This document shows positions 1 through 11,760 of a stretch of 64,000 nucleotides of DNA, one piece after another. Positions within the stretch are counted from its first letter, which is position 1. Every line of letters begins with the position of its first letter. The notes below the pieces were generated by a model. It was not told the origin of the DNA. It made no database searches and was given only the letters and a program-made list of their open reading frames with translations. The DNA is from Sinohyriopsis cumingii (lineage: Eukaryota > Mollusca > Bivalvia > Unionida > Unionidae), in the NCBI GenBank assembly GCA_028554795.2, contig CM068824.1, positions 157,216,789 to 157,280,788 of the forward strand. Direction: 5' to 3'. A program made the translations under genes and the position numbers.

Positions 1-184
1 ATGTGTTTGATTAAATAATTTATTGCTTTGTAAGGTACATTCCACTGAATACATTTTCGTCGAACAGAGGAAGCACTATTTTTTATTAGAGACTGTACCT
101 ATATGGCTACTGAAACAGCTATGTTAGAGTAAATTACCGTATGAAAGTATAAATCACACATAATGACTGAAGGTAAATCTACAA

Positions 185-280
185 GATGAGTCATTTCCCT
201 TGTGGACAAATACACGTTTCCGGACGATACATCAGTTATAGAAGATCTAATAAAAATCAGTAAAACTTGTGCTGTCTCTA
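185..280 (+). repeat. Coding-like dispersed fragment, copy 1
   Basis: This stretch, read with one indel, gives a peptide starting DESFPLW and continuing through DDTSVIEDL. A similar peptide (DEGFSLWAKYTISDD, then SVLEDILV) is found near 61,229-61,316 on the same strand. The DNA is also alike (GGACGATRYATCAGTT in both). It may be an exon of a duplicated host gene or part of an unrecognised mobile element. No family is recognised. The rest of 1-350 shows nothing else. Confidence 0.3.
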
Positions 281-349
281 TTGTGAGTGTGGCGCATTGG
301 TGATATTTGACGGTATGAATACTGTGTGCGTGCGTTTGTGTGATTTGGA

Positions 350-648
350 CTTTCTAGATAAATTTATAAATTTTTCAGTCATATCGCTACGATGTCTTCT
401 GGGTGGCGGTTTATAGTGATGTCAAGCACTGGGGCATTATGCATGATGTCCCACCCAGTCAAGTTATCCTGACCCCAGGCCTACCATTCCTAACACTAGC
501 CTCTTAATGTTGAGCATCTAGCGAGGCAGCTGTTTGTACCATTTGTTTAATAAAAATCTATTTGATATGACTCGGCTGGGGTTCGAACACGCGACCTCCC
601 GCATCCGAGGCGGACGCTTTAACCACTAGGCCACCGGAGCAGTCAGGG
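350..648 (-). mobile_element. tRNA-derived SINE, copy A
   Basis: Read on the minus strand from about 648, the head carries an RNA polymerase III A box (GGCCTAGTGGTTAAAGCG) and B box (GTGTTCGAACCCC). A unique body follows, and the tail ends in a conserved stretch (CGTAGCGATATGACTGAAAAA). The same head, body and tail recur at 26,580-26,873 and 53,187-53,507, so this is a dispersed family and not a tRNA gene. Copies differ by scattered substitutions. Confidence 0.85.
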
Positions 649-3412
649 TACATGAAACAAGTTTCCGCTTCCATATTTATGGGCAAATTCACAAAGGATA
701 ACCACAGAACATGTCACTGGTGCAAGTTAGTAACAACAGTGCATCATTAACAGTAAACGTATAAAACCAGAATAAATACAATGATGTCGAGGAATCCGCT
801 CAAAAACTCACAAAGGTTCTGAGTGCCACTACACCCCTAGACCCACACCCACCTCTGACAGTGTTTCCAATCAAAAAGATCAAGGTCATAAAAGACAACC
901 AGTCACCGGGTGGTCAGTACCCACAATATTCACAATATTCTCTGCATTCTCAAATTTCCCAGCCATATATCCCGTAATATGGGATCCCACAATATCAGTT
1001 ACAGTCACTCTTACACAAGCACACCTGTGCTTATGGACCGAACAGGTCAGGGGATTGTATACATTTATAATTGCCAAGGTAAGACGATAACATGTTACAT
1101 ATATTGTCTTAAATGGAAGAACACTGGAATGGTATAATATTGGGCTCGTACAGAGTCCCATACAATCGTTGTGTTTGCTCATACAGAGTGCTCCACTCCT
1201 GCCTTGCACAACATATTTAAACTAGTTAACAGCATGCGAAAATGTCTGCTCCGACTCCGGAAAAGAAGCTTAGTTTGGCAAAGTGCGAAAACATCGAGAA
1301 GTCTGCTCCGGCTGCACGCAAGCACGATGAGCCGATTCCTGCATCCAGTTCCATCATAATGGTCAATGAAAAGAACACATGTACCACAGAGGTGAAAGTC
1401 TATATTGGGAACAACACGAAAAGTAATAGAACCTGGATTCAGACGTTGAATGATTCTGCTTCTAGCGACACAAATGTTTTAACTTCTTTATGGCTATAGA
1501 TGAACCTAGATGGATGGAACCACTTAACTCCCTTGAACAAGGGGTTCCTTTCATCTTTAACAGCAAAGAAAAGAAAGGGCCTTCGCTTGATTCCCCAAAG
1601 AAGGCCATCCATCTAGTTGTAAACGTTATAGGTCGTCTCCTACATATTTTAATAAAGAGGTTTTCGGAACACTGATTAGCGCGCGAACGTTACGTTTTTT
1701 GTCGTATTCTCAACAAGAAAGACATTTTGCTGCAGGATGAGGTTACGTTATCGTCTATTCACCACCATCCTGCTAGCTATGTCGCAGTCCTCGCGTGTGC
1801 TAGATTTCCTTCATAATGCTACCTGACCATGCGTGCGAGTATTGTGCGAGTCACAATGTAGTACTCCAGAGAAATATGTTGAAGCTCGCCTCCTTATTAG
1901 TTCTTATAATCATCCTGTTGTAGTAGTTAAACTTCAGCTCGAAGGAGAGGCGTTTCGAAAGTTTGTACTGGTAATATGGGATATGATCAATTAGCAGTTT
2001 GAAGTCAAGCGGCAAACTAGAGTGTGTTAGACGCCTCATACTCGATGATACTCATTCAGGCATAGCGGCATCCACCAGACTCAGAAAGAAGCAAAACTGA
2101 CTGAAGCGAAATATAAAAAAGTGCATCATGATATGCGGGCTGCAATACAGATCCGCAGATGGTACGCGAAGATGAGCTAAGTTTAGCTACGATTTGTGAG
2201 GGGCACGTTACTGCTATTAGGATGACCATCGATGAAATTATCAAAAAAGATACAAACCAGGTGATGCAATCCCTCTTTTCTGAGCATGTCATCACATTAG
2301 TGTCAATACGCAAGACGCTGCAATTTATCATCAGCACAATCAAGATACGGTTCACAGGCGCAGAGCTACTGGCAAGTTCTTCATATACCAACATTGACAG
2401 AACCGAGACTCGAACAAAAGGTGTCAGAGGACAGATCTCAGTAACCTGTAAAGGTAAGCGCTATGACCATTCAGCTACACGGGACCGCTTTATGCATTAC
2501 AACATAATTACACTAAACTATTAAGTCAGACTGCCGATTCTGAAATGTTCATGGCCAATAACGTGTTGACCGCTAGCATTACTCTCAGTGATACAAACTA
2601 TCACTTCTATTTTGCCAAAGCCCCAAATAGGTTTTAGGAACCAGACAAACACATATAAAGGAACATGATTAACAGGTTGAATAATTGTAAAGCTAACCCC
2701 AAAATTGCATGACATCACAATGGAATAGAAATTACTGGTGCTAGAGTATCTACGACGTACAGTTCCATATTGGGTGGAACGAAGGTGTAAACCAGATGTA
2801 TATCGATAAGTGAAATTACCCAGAGCAGCCTATGTCAACCTGCGAACGACTATGGCTAATTGCGATTTGAGTGTCAGAACAAAAGTCAAACGTTTTGCCC
2901 GGGGGATAGGTATTCACAGACTCCGTTGCTCTTACTGTGACACACTCATAGTTTACGAAGTGTCCTCGGTAAAAAAATGTACTGCGCAGTATGTAACTCC
3001 TTCTATCACTCATCTCGATGAACAGAACAAAACAGACTAATTAAAAGTATTCGCCTAGAAAAACAAACAGTTAATGAGCCTGTAAGCAGAAGGCATGGTA
3101 TATGTGATTATTATTGCTCGTCTTGGCGGATGTGTTCATGCTCTTTTACGTTCGGATCTAATAATATTAAGCAAACCTTCTAAGAATGCATCACTATATC
3201 ACACGTCGACAGATTAGGGACATGTCCTTATGAAAACAAACTCAACCAACCCGTCCATATCAATTAACCTTCAACCTCACGCTGTTTATAGATGTTGCTA
3301 TCCCTAAAACTCTAACACCCAAAACATTTTCGCCATGAAATGATCCGAGAGGCCAAAAGCACATTATATGCACCGTCTGAACATTGGGACACTCAGTACA
3401 ATGGTAAAAGAA
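649..3412. other. No gene supported
   Basis: Several open frames of 60-120 codons occur on both strands (for example 1,242-1,499 plus and 2,159-2,524 plus). None shows a recognisable family, and none keeps an open frame beyond chance length for this base composition. The left part of the decayed Polinton that becomes recognisable at 3.4 kb may extend into this interval, but I cannot align it by eye. Confidence 0.4.
1506..1616. repeat. Imperfect palindrome with nested hairpins
   Basis: A perfect 12-bp inverted repeat (CTAGATGGATGG and its complement) brackets 111 bp. Inside it are two further hairpins: GGAACC paired with GGTTCC around 1,517-1,548, and GGCCTT paired with AAGGCC around 1,579-1,606. 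The outer repeat plus two internal stems could fold as a cloverleaf. It could be a miniature inverted-repeat element. No target duplication was seen. Confidence 0.45.
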
Positions 3413-3413
3413 C

Positions 3414-3680
3414 GTGGTAAACGTCTTGGATGCTGTTGATACTACACTGGTGGCTCTGTCTCTGGGCACCGCAATGGCGGGGATGGGAATATTATCAACA
3501 ATCATTTTTTCCCCCTTTGCAATCGCCTTTGAGATCATATCGTTAAGCTTAGGTATGATTATGTGGCTTCGATATTTTTCAGATGGCGACTGTTCGTAAA
3601 AGTGAATAAGCACGATGATATCCTTGACAAAGCTCAACACAATCGTAGACCACATATATAAGAAACTACGTGACAATGCC
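3414..3680 (+). pseudogene. Relic of Polinton two-membrane-segment protein
   Basis: An open stretch of 61 codons contains two hydrophobic segments separated by a short loop (around ALSLGTAMAGMG and FSPFAIAFEIISL). After a frame change the downstream sequence encodes a peptide with KHDDILDKAQH. The hydrophobic pair followed by a polar helix resembles the small membrane protein of element 1 at 17,251-17,759, and the relic sits upstream of a polymerase relic just as that gene does. The reading frame is broken. Assignment rests on pattern and position only. Confidence 0.4.
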
Positions 3681-6220
3681 TACTATGGGATTAGTGTGAG
3701 CTTGCATTAAATAAAGTCGACATATACAAAACAATGAGCTTAAAATATGAATTGCATTGCACAAGCTTTAAAATTCTAGTTGTAATGAACGAAGTGGCAA
3801 AAGAAAGAGTTAATATCTCAGACCCTCAATGAGATCATTTCAAATTTAGGTGGAAAATCGTGTGTTGTTTATAAAAACGACTTAAACGATATGACGGCCG
3901 GATCGACGTCTTTGTTGGCCTTTGTTTGCGTTTTGGCCTGATTTTATATCAATAAAATATCATCATCGCCTCACGCACAATTCGCCATTGACAACATTTG
4001 CGGAATCAACTACATGCCTTGATGCGTAAATTCCAAAAACAAATACAAACAATGCTGAAATAGACAAGGCTGCCAAAAACAAAAAGGCATCAGCAAAAAA
4101 AAATCACTGGTGTACATATTACCCAGAATACCGCGATATTTCAAAATATTAAAACAAAATATTATCTCAATCCTTTTATACGCCATGCCTATCTGTTTGT
4201 TCAAATGGAACTACATGAATACTTTCACAGGGTGCAGAATAATTAATAACGTGAATGATAAACTAATACAGCGACGAATTAAAATTGAAATAAAACCAAA
4301 CTAAGGGCTATGAAATTATATAAAAATAAGTAATCAAATAGGCGCGTGATCAGCGTAACACGGTAATAAATCGGAAGCAGTAACATAAATATAGACTTAT
4401 AAATTGATGCCACAAAAACGCTGACAAGCTGGTTGAAACAAATTGAACTTAAGGTCTTTTTATAATTGGAGCCTTCTTACTCCTTATGAAGAACACCATA
4501 TCCGAAAAGGTTTTCCCTACATGATCATAAAATGATTGTCCAGTAAATCTTGTCCATACCTCACACTTTATGCTAATTGAGCAAATGCATCGAACAATGA
4601 CATAGCTAAATAATGTGTTCACACCAGGAATAATCAGAAAATCAACACCAGAATGGTTGCTTGCCGGTACAGGATCCTGTTGAACCCATCTTACAGGCTA
4701 TTTGTTATGTTCAATGACAAACACGCAAGGACTTGGTGCACCAAACGTACCACAGGCCCATGCCCAAATGGGACTTATGGTCTAGGGATGTCGGAGGATA
4801 ACAATTATATGCGGTCTCACAAGCACTGCTGTCATTGAAATACCCATTGTTTTCTTGCGTTGGTTCTAGCACGATTCACAGCGAACTGATTAATGCGTGC
4901 AGTTTTACTGCCTGTTTTTGACTGAGTTATAGTTTTAATCGGTTGAATATATAGGCAGTTAGAATATGTTCGTACGATACTCCATCCGTGGTTTTAGCTC
5001 TGTTTTCGTGCCGACACAAATGATTTAATTTACTATATCAGGGACGTCTCGTTTCTTTATATCCTGTATATTTGTTTGCTCAGATCTAGGCAGCTTTTTA
5101 GTTGTTACGTAAGTTCCCAGATTGTTTTTATATCAGTCAACTTTAAGTTATAATCATCATCCTGTATTGATTAGATGGCATTCAAAGCGACAATCGTTTC
5201 CTTCGTTGTTGTCAGATTTGCTTGTTGTCACGTTGCGCTAACAAGGAATTTTAATGCTAAGCTAAACACGACCCCTAGCAACAGGAGGGAGTGATCCGAC
5301 CAAATGGCGGCCAGAAAGGGGGAGGGGGATGATCTAAACACAATACATGGAACCGTTGGAATGACCAACGCATGGCAACATAAACTATATGTGAGATAGC
5401 ATGATGTTTATTGTGCACTATAAAATGTGAATATTATTGTTAACAAAAAGTTAACAACTAATCATAGTTAAGTAGAAGGGGGTCAATCAACCAGGATCGG
5501 CCAGATATAGGTGAAACAAATGGTGCAAACAAAACAAAATACATGGAACCGTTGGAATGGCTGACGAACATCACCAAAAACAATCATGATGTTTTTTATG
5601 TGCTATAAAATGTGAATATTTGTATTTGTTATGCGGACGAGTCTTCACTAATTTGTTTATCATATTTTTCACTAATTTGATCAATGTTTTTAATATAAAT
5701 GTCAATATAATCTTATTGAGTTTTAATTTGTAGATCATCCTTTAACACTAACTCCACAACCCAGACAAGATTTTGGGCCGGTACTTCCACGTTGAACACT
5801 CTGTAAATGAAGCGCACAAAAATGATTGCGACACTTTTTTTCACATTGAATAGCTGACCCCATCATCATCCACTTGCAATTGTTATATGTTTGGGTTGAT
5901 CATTATACTATTAGTAAAAGGTTAATTAGATCAGAGCCTTATTAGAAAAAATAATTTTATTTATATTAAAAGTAATGTAATCATATATAATGAGACAACG
6001 GGACGAAGCTGGTTTATTGCAACAAAAAGATCAAGATCTCAACGAAAACAAAATCATATTACCAAAATCGAGAACATATTTAAGGCTTATCAAAAATTAC
6101 ATCAGATCGCTAGAAGCATCACAATAGAAGTTTACAAGGTTACCTGTGATTGAGCAAGAGGAGATCGTTTGAAATAATACAGAAGATTCCAATAATTGTA
6201 TAAATAATAGCCAATGACAT
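3681..6220. other. AT-rich decayed interval without a gene
   Basis: By order this should hold the remains of a minor capsid gene and a minus-strand gene cluster of an element 1-like Polinton, but nothing is recognisable. It contains a direct repeat of about 90 bp (5,338-5,432 and 5,537-5,627) sharing ACATGGAACCGTTGGAATG and a TATAAAATGTGAATATT end. Confidence 0.4.
5338..5627 (+). repeat. Direct repeat of about 90 bp, two copies
   Basis: Copy 1 (about 5,338-5,432) and copy 2 (about 5,537-5,627) share AATACATGGAACCGTTGGAATG, then CATGATGTTTWTT and CTATAAAATGTGAATATT, with differing middles. Both follow a GGCGG- or GGGGG-rich stretch. They may be two copies of a small non-autonomous element. 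No terminal inverted repeat is evident. Confidence 0.5.
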
Positions 6221-6224
6221 TTTG

Positions 6225-8300
6225 TATAATTCTGGTAAATATTGTAGCAAGAGTGCTCCGATACTTTTATATGATCATAATTCCCATACTTGGACCGACT
6301 CGGTGACAAGATTTGCAAGGGAGAGAATAATACGATTTTATGACAGCGATATATACAACATAAGTATGCTTGACCCTGTATCGGTCTGGCTATTTCACAA
6401 AGATGAGTTGGATGAATTAACATTTGATTATCTTTTTCTGCCGTCTGTGGTTCTTCATCTGAAGTAATCACTCCAACAAAATAAGAAACAGATGTTGGTA
6501 TCATAGACGACAATGGTTTATTCGTTCATTGTTTTTAAGCGTTGTCCGTTGTGGCTCATGTAGCCCAACAAAAAAATAAATGGCGTCCAACTCCAAAAGA
6601 ATGTATCCAAATCTTGTGTTGAGTTTGGCTATGGCGGTCTTTGGACACAAACTATAATTATTCTGCCATGATTTCTGTTGACAATATCGCTGCTTATCCG
6701 GCGGCCTTTCTTGGACATGGCGAAAGTCATCGTTATTTTATGTGATTCGGGCAAATAACACACGAAATGAGTTTTAATTAACGGGTCACTACCAAATATA
6801 AATCTAACTGGATTTGCGGACATTGAATCATTCGAGTTTTCAGCGAATATTCATCATGGGATACCAAGCTGGTTTAGTTGACACTTTAATAAACCGGATA
6901 CCAGTGTCAACCTCAACAACTGTTGCGCAAAAAATCTGCGTGGTCGGGTTCCGATAGTGCTTCTACGATACATGTTCGATGCTAAGGTCCTCACATCGTC
7001 GACTGTAACCCTTGCAATAATTTCGTATAAACAACAAAAACAAGTTTGGTTACCACAACACGATAAAGATTACTGCAGAAAAACTATCGACAGGCTTACT
7101 AATGGTTTGTTATCTGATGATGCACGTCGTTGTACAAGATTAATTATGGATCTTTCCTTATGATATTTTTTTTCAAGGACACAGTGGCGCTAGGTGTGTT
7201 GGTTTCACGGATAAATGTAAGATGAAAGGAAAAAAAAACGTGAGTACACTCGTTATATACGTAGATGACAATTCGCATCAGTTTACTCATTTGAGATTAT
7301 CAAATGTTGGCATACTCATCAATAGACCTAGTATCGATGATCAACAGATTTTCCAATGACACTGTCAGAGTCGCAACATATTCTTTTGATGTCAATCGTT
7401 GTAGAAGGGACCTTCTTGAGCCATATATGGATAATGACAGCAATGATGGTTGGGATTCAATAAAACATGAATAAATACGTAAATATTTGAATACTCTGAT
7501 GTTAAAACACCAGATATACATTATTGCAACGATAATTTATCACAATCATAACCGTCAGTAAACGGTCGAATCACAAGATATTTAAGAAATGATTCTTGAT
7601 TGGTTGTCAACAAAATTTACCGCGATCATGTGTGGCTATCATTGACAGCCTCCGCCGTTTACTGGAGAATCCCCACACGAATGGTTGATCAACCATGTTA
7701 GTTTATATAAAGAAGTACTGTACGACCATCTATCACAAGATGAACAACTACGACAACTGAAATCATTAATCATATTACAGCCTGACAAAATTCAGTATGA
7801 AATATTGCGTACCGTAATTTCAGAGACTACACTATCAGATTTCTGGAACTTATGGCGCCCTAATGATCTAGTTGTTTTTATCAAGGATCCATGTACGGGA
7901 TCACGTACAGCTTAAATTATATGAGCTTCCAACTCAGTGACTTATCGACCAACAAATACACGCCAGCAAGATATGCTCGTTGACATTCCTGGAACGGACG
8001 CTAAACAGTAACTCGTTCTTAATCATATAGTCTAAGTTCCAGTGGAGGCTGTACAACAGGCGTTGTCGTTAAACCCATCATGCTGGACGACTTTGAGATA
8101 TGCAATAACAATTTATTCATCTCGTGGATTACCAATATAATATACCAGCATATGGATTGTCGATGATCGCTAAAAATGGTCACATTTAGTTTATCTGGCT
8201 GTCTCCAGAGTGACAAAGATATTTCAGTTAGACAGGGTTGTCTACATGTTGGAGCTGCAACGCAGTGACGAAAAATTGACAAATTATACGCAAGATAACA
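6225..8300 (+). pseudogene. Decayed PolB-helicase gene of an element 1-like Polinton
   Basis: Fragments in several frames match the element 1 replication gene in the same order. They are: DHNSHTWTDS with DPVSVWLF (6,260-6,400); MISVDNIAAYPAAFLG, the polymerase motif A region (around 6,665-6,720); LRYMFDAK with AIISYKQQ (6,960-7,060); the HLR and NRF-ND segment before polymerase motif C (7,290-7,400); and the helicase stretch WLINHVSLYKEV through WRPNDLVVF (7,685-7,880). The helicase P-loop region is deleted. Each fragment is in a different frame or interrupted by stops. This is an old inactive copy, collinear with 20,454-23,331. Confidence 0.85.
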
Positions 8301-8525
8301 AACAAAATCATTCCAGTTTGATCTGGATGTGGAATTTGTCATGATCCTAAAACAATGATAAAATGACCACTGCGCCTGCTGTAACACAGCAATGATGTGG
8401 CAATATTTTTCCAATGAATTACGACAATTTACCATGGACAGAATTGATAGTTGTCTCGGTCACACGCGCGAAAATATCTCTCTGATATGTCTTGACTCTA
8501 ACAGACGTAGAAGAGGTTCATTCCT
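8290..8525 (+). pseudogene. Relic of the C-terminal HNH domain of the same gene
   Basis: Short reading segments give FQFDLDVEFV, then DHCACCN, then QFTMDRID and GHTRENISLICLDSNRR. These follow the order of the HNH-type module at the end of the element 1 polymerase-helicase gene (DLDVEFILSLK, HCAGCN, QFTVDRIN, LTCLECNRR at 23,450-23,668). Stops and frame changes interrupt it. Finding the same trailing domain in two copies supports its being a genuine part of that gene and not a chance neighbour. Confidence 0.75.
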
Positions 8526-8569
8526 CAACGCGTGTGACTCTTGTTAGCTTTTATTGTTAGCGCGTTTGG

Positions 8570-8835
8570 GGAGGAAGCCGCTAGCGTCTACGACTCCGTA
8601 TCCAATCTGGTGGTAATTGGATGTTTTTAGGAATTATTTGTAATTGTTCACGGACGAATCCACGTTGAGGGGCTGTTGAATCGAATCTGTACAATTGTGG
8701 CTGTGTAGTAGATCTTACCACGCTGAAAATCGTATGTGGTGTTACACTTCACACTTGATATGTTGCTTTTGCAGTACTACCCTCAAGTTCACCATTTTCT
8801 TATTCTACCTAAGGCTTACTTATATAAACACAAAT
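8570..8835 (-). pseudogene. Relic of integrase C-terminus
   Basis: The DNA follows the 3' part of the element 1 integrase gene (minus strand, 23,653-23,870) stretch by stretch. Examples are the GTAATTGTTCACGGACGAAT segment, the GAGGGGCTGTTGAATCGA segment and the TACCCTCAAGTTCACC segment. The frame is broken. After about 8,835 the similarity ends, so the rest of the integrase, the phospholipase-like gene and the ATPase are missing from this relic. Confidence 0.7.
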
Positions 8836-9731
8836 ACACTAAAGGAAACAAAGTAAATGAATGTATGCCGTATTCCAAAGTAAATACGCAAGCGCTAATT
8901 CATCATTACACAACAACAACATTAAGAATGCGCACAAAATTCAGTCGAGATAAATTTGAATTAATTTGCGTGCTTGACATAACTTTTAAAAGAAAATGGC
9001 ATTTTAATCTACTTAAAATTAAAAAAATTTAGGCTAATATTATGAATAAATGCACATTTCAACCATTTTCCATTTGATCTCGAATGAATAGATTTTGGTA
9101 TTTTCGTAGTTTCTACGAAATTTCGTGGTTATGGACTGGATTTATCTGTACTAGTTCCATAAGAAGGACATCGCATTCCAACGACGGGTGTGTTTCTGTT
9201 CTGTCATTGAATGATTGAAATCATAATGTGGGGAAAATATGGAGTCTTTCAATTGCAATTATCAAAATGAAGCTATGGAATATAATGTTTATTTCATTTT
9301 GAGTGCAGTAAGGAGGAAGTAATTGCACTTGGAATATAGTAGAAATTACAGTACAATTTCGAAATGTGTAATCAAGCTTCAGAACCCATGACATGGCTCA
9401 TGTAATTTGGATTTGCAGAATTAAGAAAGTAAATTTTGAGGAAATTCACGATGTAAAAATGTAAGCATATGTCTTACCAATTTTATTACCAGCTAAAGAA
9501 AACAGTTTATGCCTTGTCACTTGCATGTTATTTGTAGCAACCCAGGAATGTTATTAAATATGACGTCTATCTCCTGCCTAAATCGAAAACATTGTATTAT
9601 AAAAGTTAATGCGGAATTTGGCAAAGGAGCTGCTATGTGGTAGTCCACGAAACGTCTGCTTTAGTTCATTCAGAAACAAATTTAATCAACCAAAACGTAA
9701 AACTCCTACTTCGTGGGTGTACATGATGTGT

Positions 9732-9932
9732 TTACAAAGTCACCATAAAGCCATTGCTGCACATTTCTGATATCATTTTCAGTCGCCTTCTGTATTGAAA
9801 GAGTATTTTTGAGTCTATGAATTTATCCACATTGTCAACGTTGTTATGTCTACTTTCAAATGGCTCAACCAGGTTGTTTATTTCATCCACAGACAAATAC
9901 AATAAATCAAAAGTGCTGGCGTCTCCGTCCAT
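9732..9932 (-). CDS. Possible host exon
   Basis: A 66-codon open stretch reading DASTFDLLYLSVDEINNLVE and then a charged helix-like region. It is preceded on the minus strand by a pyrimidine-rich acceptor-like sequence (TTTTTGTAAAG) and followed by a donor-like GTAAAC. Composition is protein-like, but no family is recognised. The next open stretch upstream on the same strand is 10,126-10,392, which could be another exon. Transcript evidence would be needed to accept either. Confidence 0.25.
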   Translation of the reverse strand: MDGDASTFDLLYLSVDEINNLVEPFESRHNNVDNVDKFIDSKILFQYRRRLKMISEMCSNGFMVTL

Positions 9933-10125
9933 TGATCCTTTACAAAAATAGGAGGTAGTTCCTTTATTTACGTGATTTCAATATGAAGTACGCGCGAGTG
10001 CAATATCGTAAAATATTGCACGATTCTGACAGAGAAAAAAATGAGCATATAATAATTACTCATTCTTCATTTCTTTTTCAAGACAGTCGTATACTATGTT
10101 ATATCATCAACGTCTGAAGTGATTG

Positions 10126-10392
10126 TCACTTTTTGAATGTATTCATTTTGCATAGTATAGTGTAATGTATTACATTGGAACCTATGTTTCCTTCTTGAGC
10201 TTTATATACTAAAGCAAAATGCTTGTAGCAAAAGCATGAACTAGTCGGTAGCTTCATCAGCATTGTCCATAACCATTTCAGCATTTTAAGGATGGTATCT
10301 TCATACAAGTGATGTAGCGGGAAGTATTCACTCAACAGCATGTGTGTGTCTTCAAGTATTAAATGCAGAAAGTATATGGTCTGAACTTGCAA
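10126..10392 (-). CDS. Possible host exon
   Basis: An open stretch on the minus strand with an acceptor-like ATATTTGCAAG just upstream of its coding-like part. It reads QTIYFLHLILEDTHMLLSEY, then a leucine-rich segment and a Cys pair. It lies upstream of the exon-like 9,732-9,932 fragment in the same orientation. The predicted peptide belongs to no family I recognise. Confidence 0.22.
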   Translation of the reverse strand: MQVQTIYFLHLILEDTHMLLSEYFPLHHLYEDTILKMLKWLWTMLMKLPTSSCFCYKHFALVYKAQEGNIGSNVIHYTILCKMNTFKK

Positions 10393-10552
10393 ATATTATG
10401 CGGGTATAAAACATTCATTGTACAGATTCTCCAGAGTCTATTGTAATTTTGAACACGGAAATATAATTTGCCTCTTATTTACACGTGTTTGACTTGACAG
10501 TAAATACTATTTATATTGCAAAACTTTTTGATATGTCTTTTACTTACCAGCA

Positions 10553-10738
10553 GTGATCCGTTACTATTTCAGCATTGTGATGGAGCCTTTTGATAATTTA
10601 CAAACGGACAACAGAGCGATGTCAGAGTACGATAAACTAATGTTTGATAGAGGTAAAATTGTTTGTAACCAATTAATCAACCACTTATTAGATAATGACG
10701 TTATTCACGGGACTTTGTGGATCATGTATTTTGTTTAA
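10553..10738 (+). CDS. Possible host exon, helical domain
   Basis: A 61-codon stretch preceded by an acceptor-like TTACTATTTCAG. It encodes EYDKLMFDRGKIVCNQLINH and then HLLDNDVIHGTL. The pattern of a charged start, a helix, and hLLxxxVI resembles the first helices of a CARD or other death-fold domain, a common class of expanded mollusc immune gene. This is a weak pattern match without supporting neighbours. Confidence 0.25.
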   Translation: MIRYYFSIVMEPFDNLQTDNRAMSEYDKLMFDRGKIVCNQLINHLLDNDVIHGTLWIMYFV

Positions 10739-11401
10739 TAACATGGACCCTCCCTCATTTCGTGACATAAATAATTCTCAGGTATATATGTTTGGTAGTT
10801 TCAGACAGGAGTATTTATGTTTATGAAGTGTTTGGGTCATGCTCACAGCATGAGATTAAATGCCATACTAAGGCTTAGACACGTTTAATGATTAACAACG
10901 CAAGTACAAAATTACTCTAATTACTGTGTGGTCGCACGTTTGAATACAGGAAAATTATGTCTAGTATAACAGAGTTCCCCCTTAACTCTCACTCCATCAC
11001 CACCACCCAGTTGACAACAAATAATATACTGAGATCCCTGGACATGAAGGTTTTCGAAAGTCTTTGGTTTATTTGCCCTTTAGGTGTTGTTGAACCCATT
11101 GTGTGTTCCATTATCTTGCAAAATGAATTTTCAATATTTATAATAAAACTAATAATCGGGTTAAATATACTTTTTTTTACAACTACGTGTCCCAGAATTG
11201 CTTTGCACAATTTCATCAGTCAGTATTTTTATACCTACATATATTTTTAACGCGTACGGCAAAATTAATTTAATTATGAAGGTGCAGTCACAGGCTGGAT
11301 GAAATGTTTCTCTTGCTTGTTTTGTTTTGTTAATTTTGAACTGTACATAATAACATCAACAATACGTTTGTTTCTTCACTTTTATCGCCAATAATCATAT
11401 G

Positions 11402-11722
11402 AGCAGCAGGGAGGGCAATCAGACCTGGGGTTTCCGACAAAAAAAATAAATCCTCCACAGAAAACTTTCCCGTAGAAGGGCTCTATTTACCGAATAGAGG
11501 CTTCCTGGGGGAGGTTACTCGTTACTGAACCCTGTTCCATTAACGAAACCTTAGTTTGAAGATTTAGCTGGAAAAAAAGTACTCTACGTGATTTTTAATT
11601 TTTTGGATTCTATATATACGACCGACTTTAGGTAGGTGCCCTCCCTGCTGCTATTATCTAATTGAGTAGAGTTGTAATTAGAAGATTACGCAGGAGATTA
11701 TAATCAGAAAGTTTATATCAGA
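11402..11722 (+). repeat. Element 1 left terminal inverted repeat
   Basis: About 321 bp, matching 25,813-26,134 in inverted orientation with a few mismatches and indels. The outer 16 bases (AGCAGCAGGGAGGGCA) recur in inverted form at 11,637-11,652. The outer 251 bp of the repeat is therefore itself an inverted-repeat module. It contains a hairpin (GGCTCTATT paired with AATAGAGGC, near 11,478-11,500). Confidence 0.95.
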
Positions 11723-11760
11723 AAATTAAATAATTAAAATTAATACTGTTTTAATAAATC

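Larger units (their letters stand above)
8836..11394. other. Host flank with possible exons only
   Basis: No complete gene is visible. Three fragments have exon-like character and are listed separately (9,732-9,932 minus, 10,126-10,392 minus, 10,553-10,738 plus). The last bases, TCATATG at 11,395-11,401, are the left target duplication of element 1. Confidence 0.4.

Noticed and set aside
886..1209. 107-codon minus-strand frame
   Set aside because: No family, no splice or promoter context, and an overlapping plus-strand frame of similar quality.
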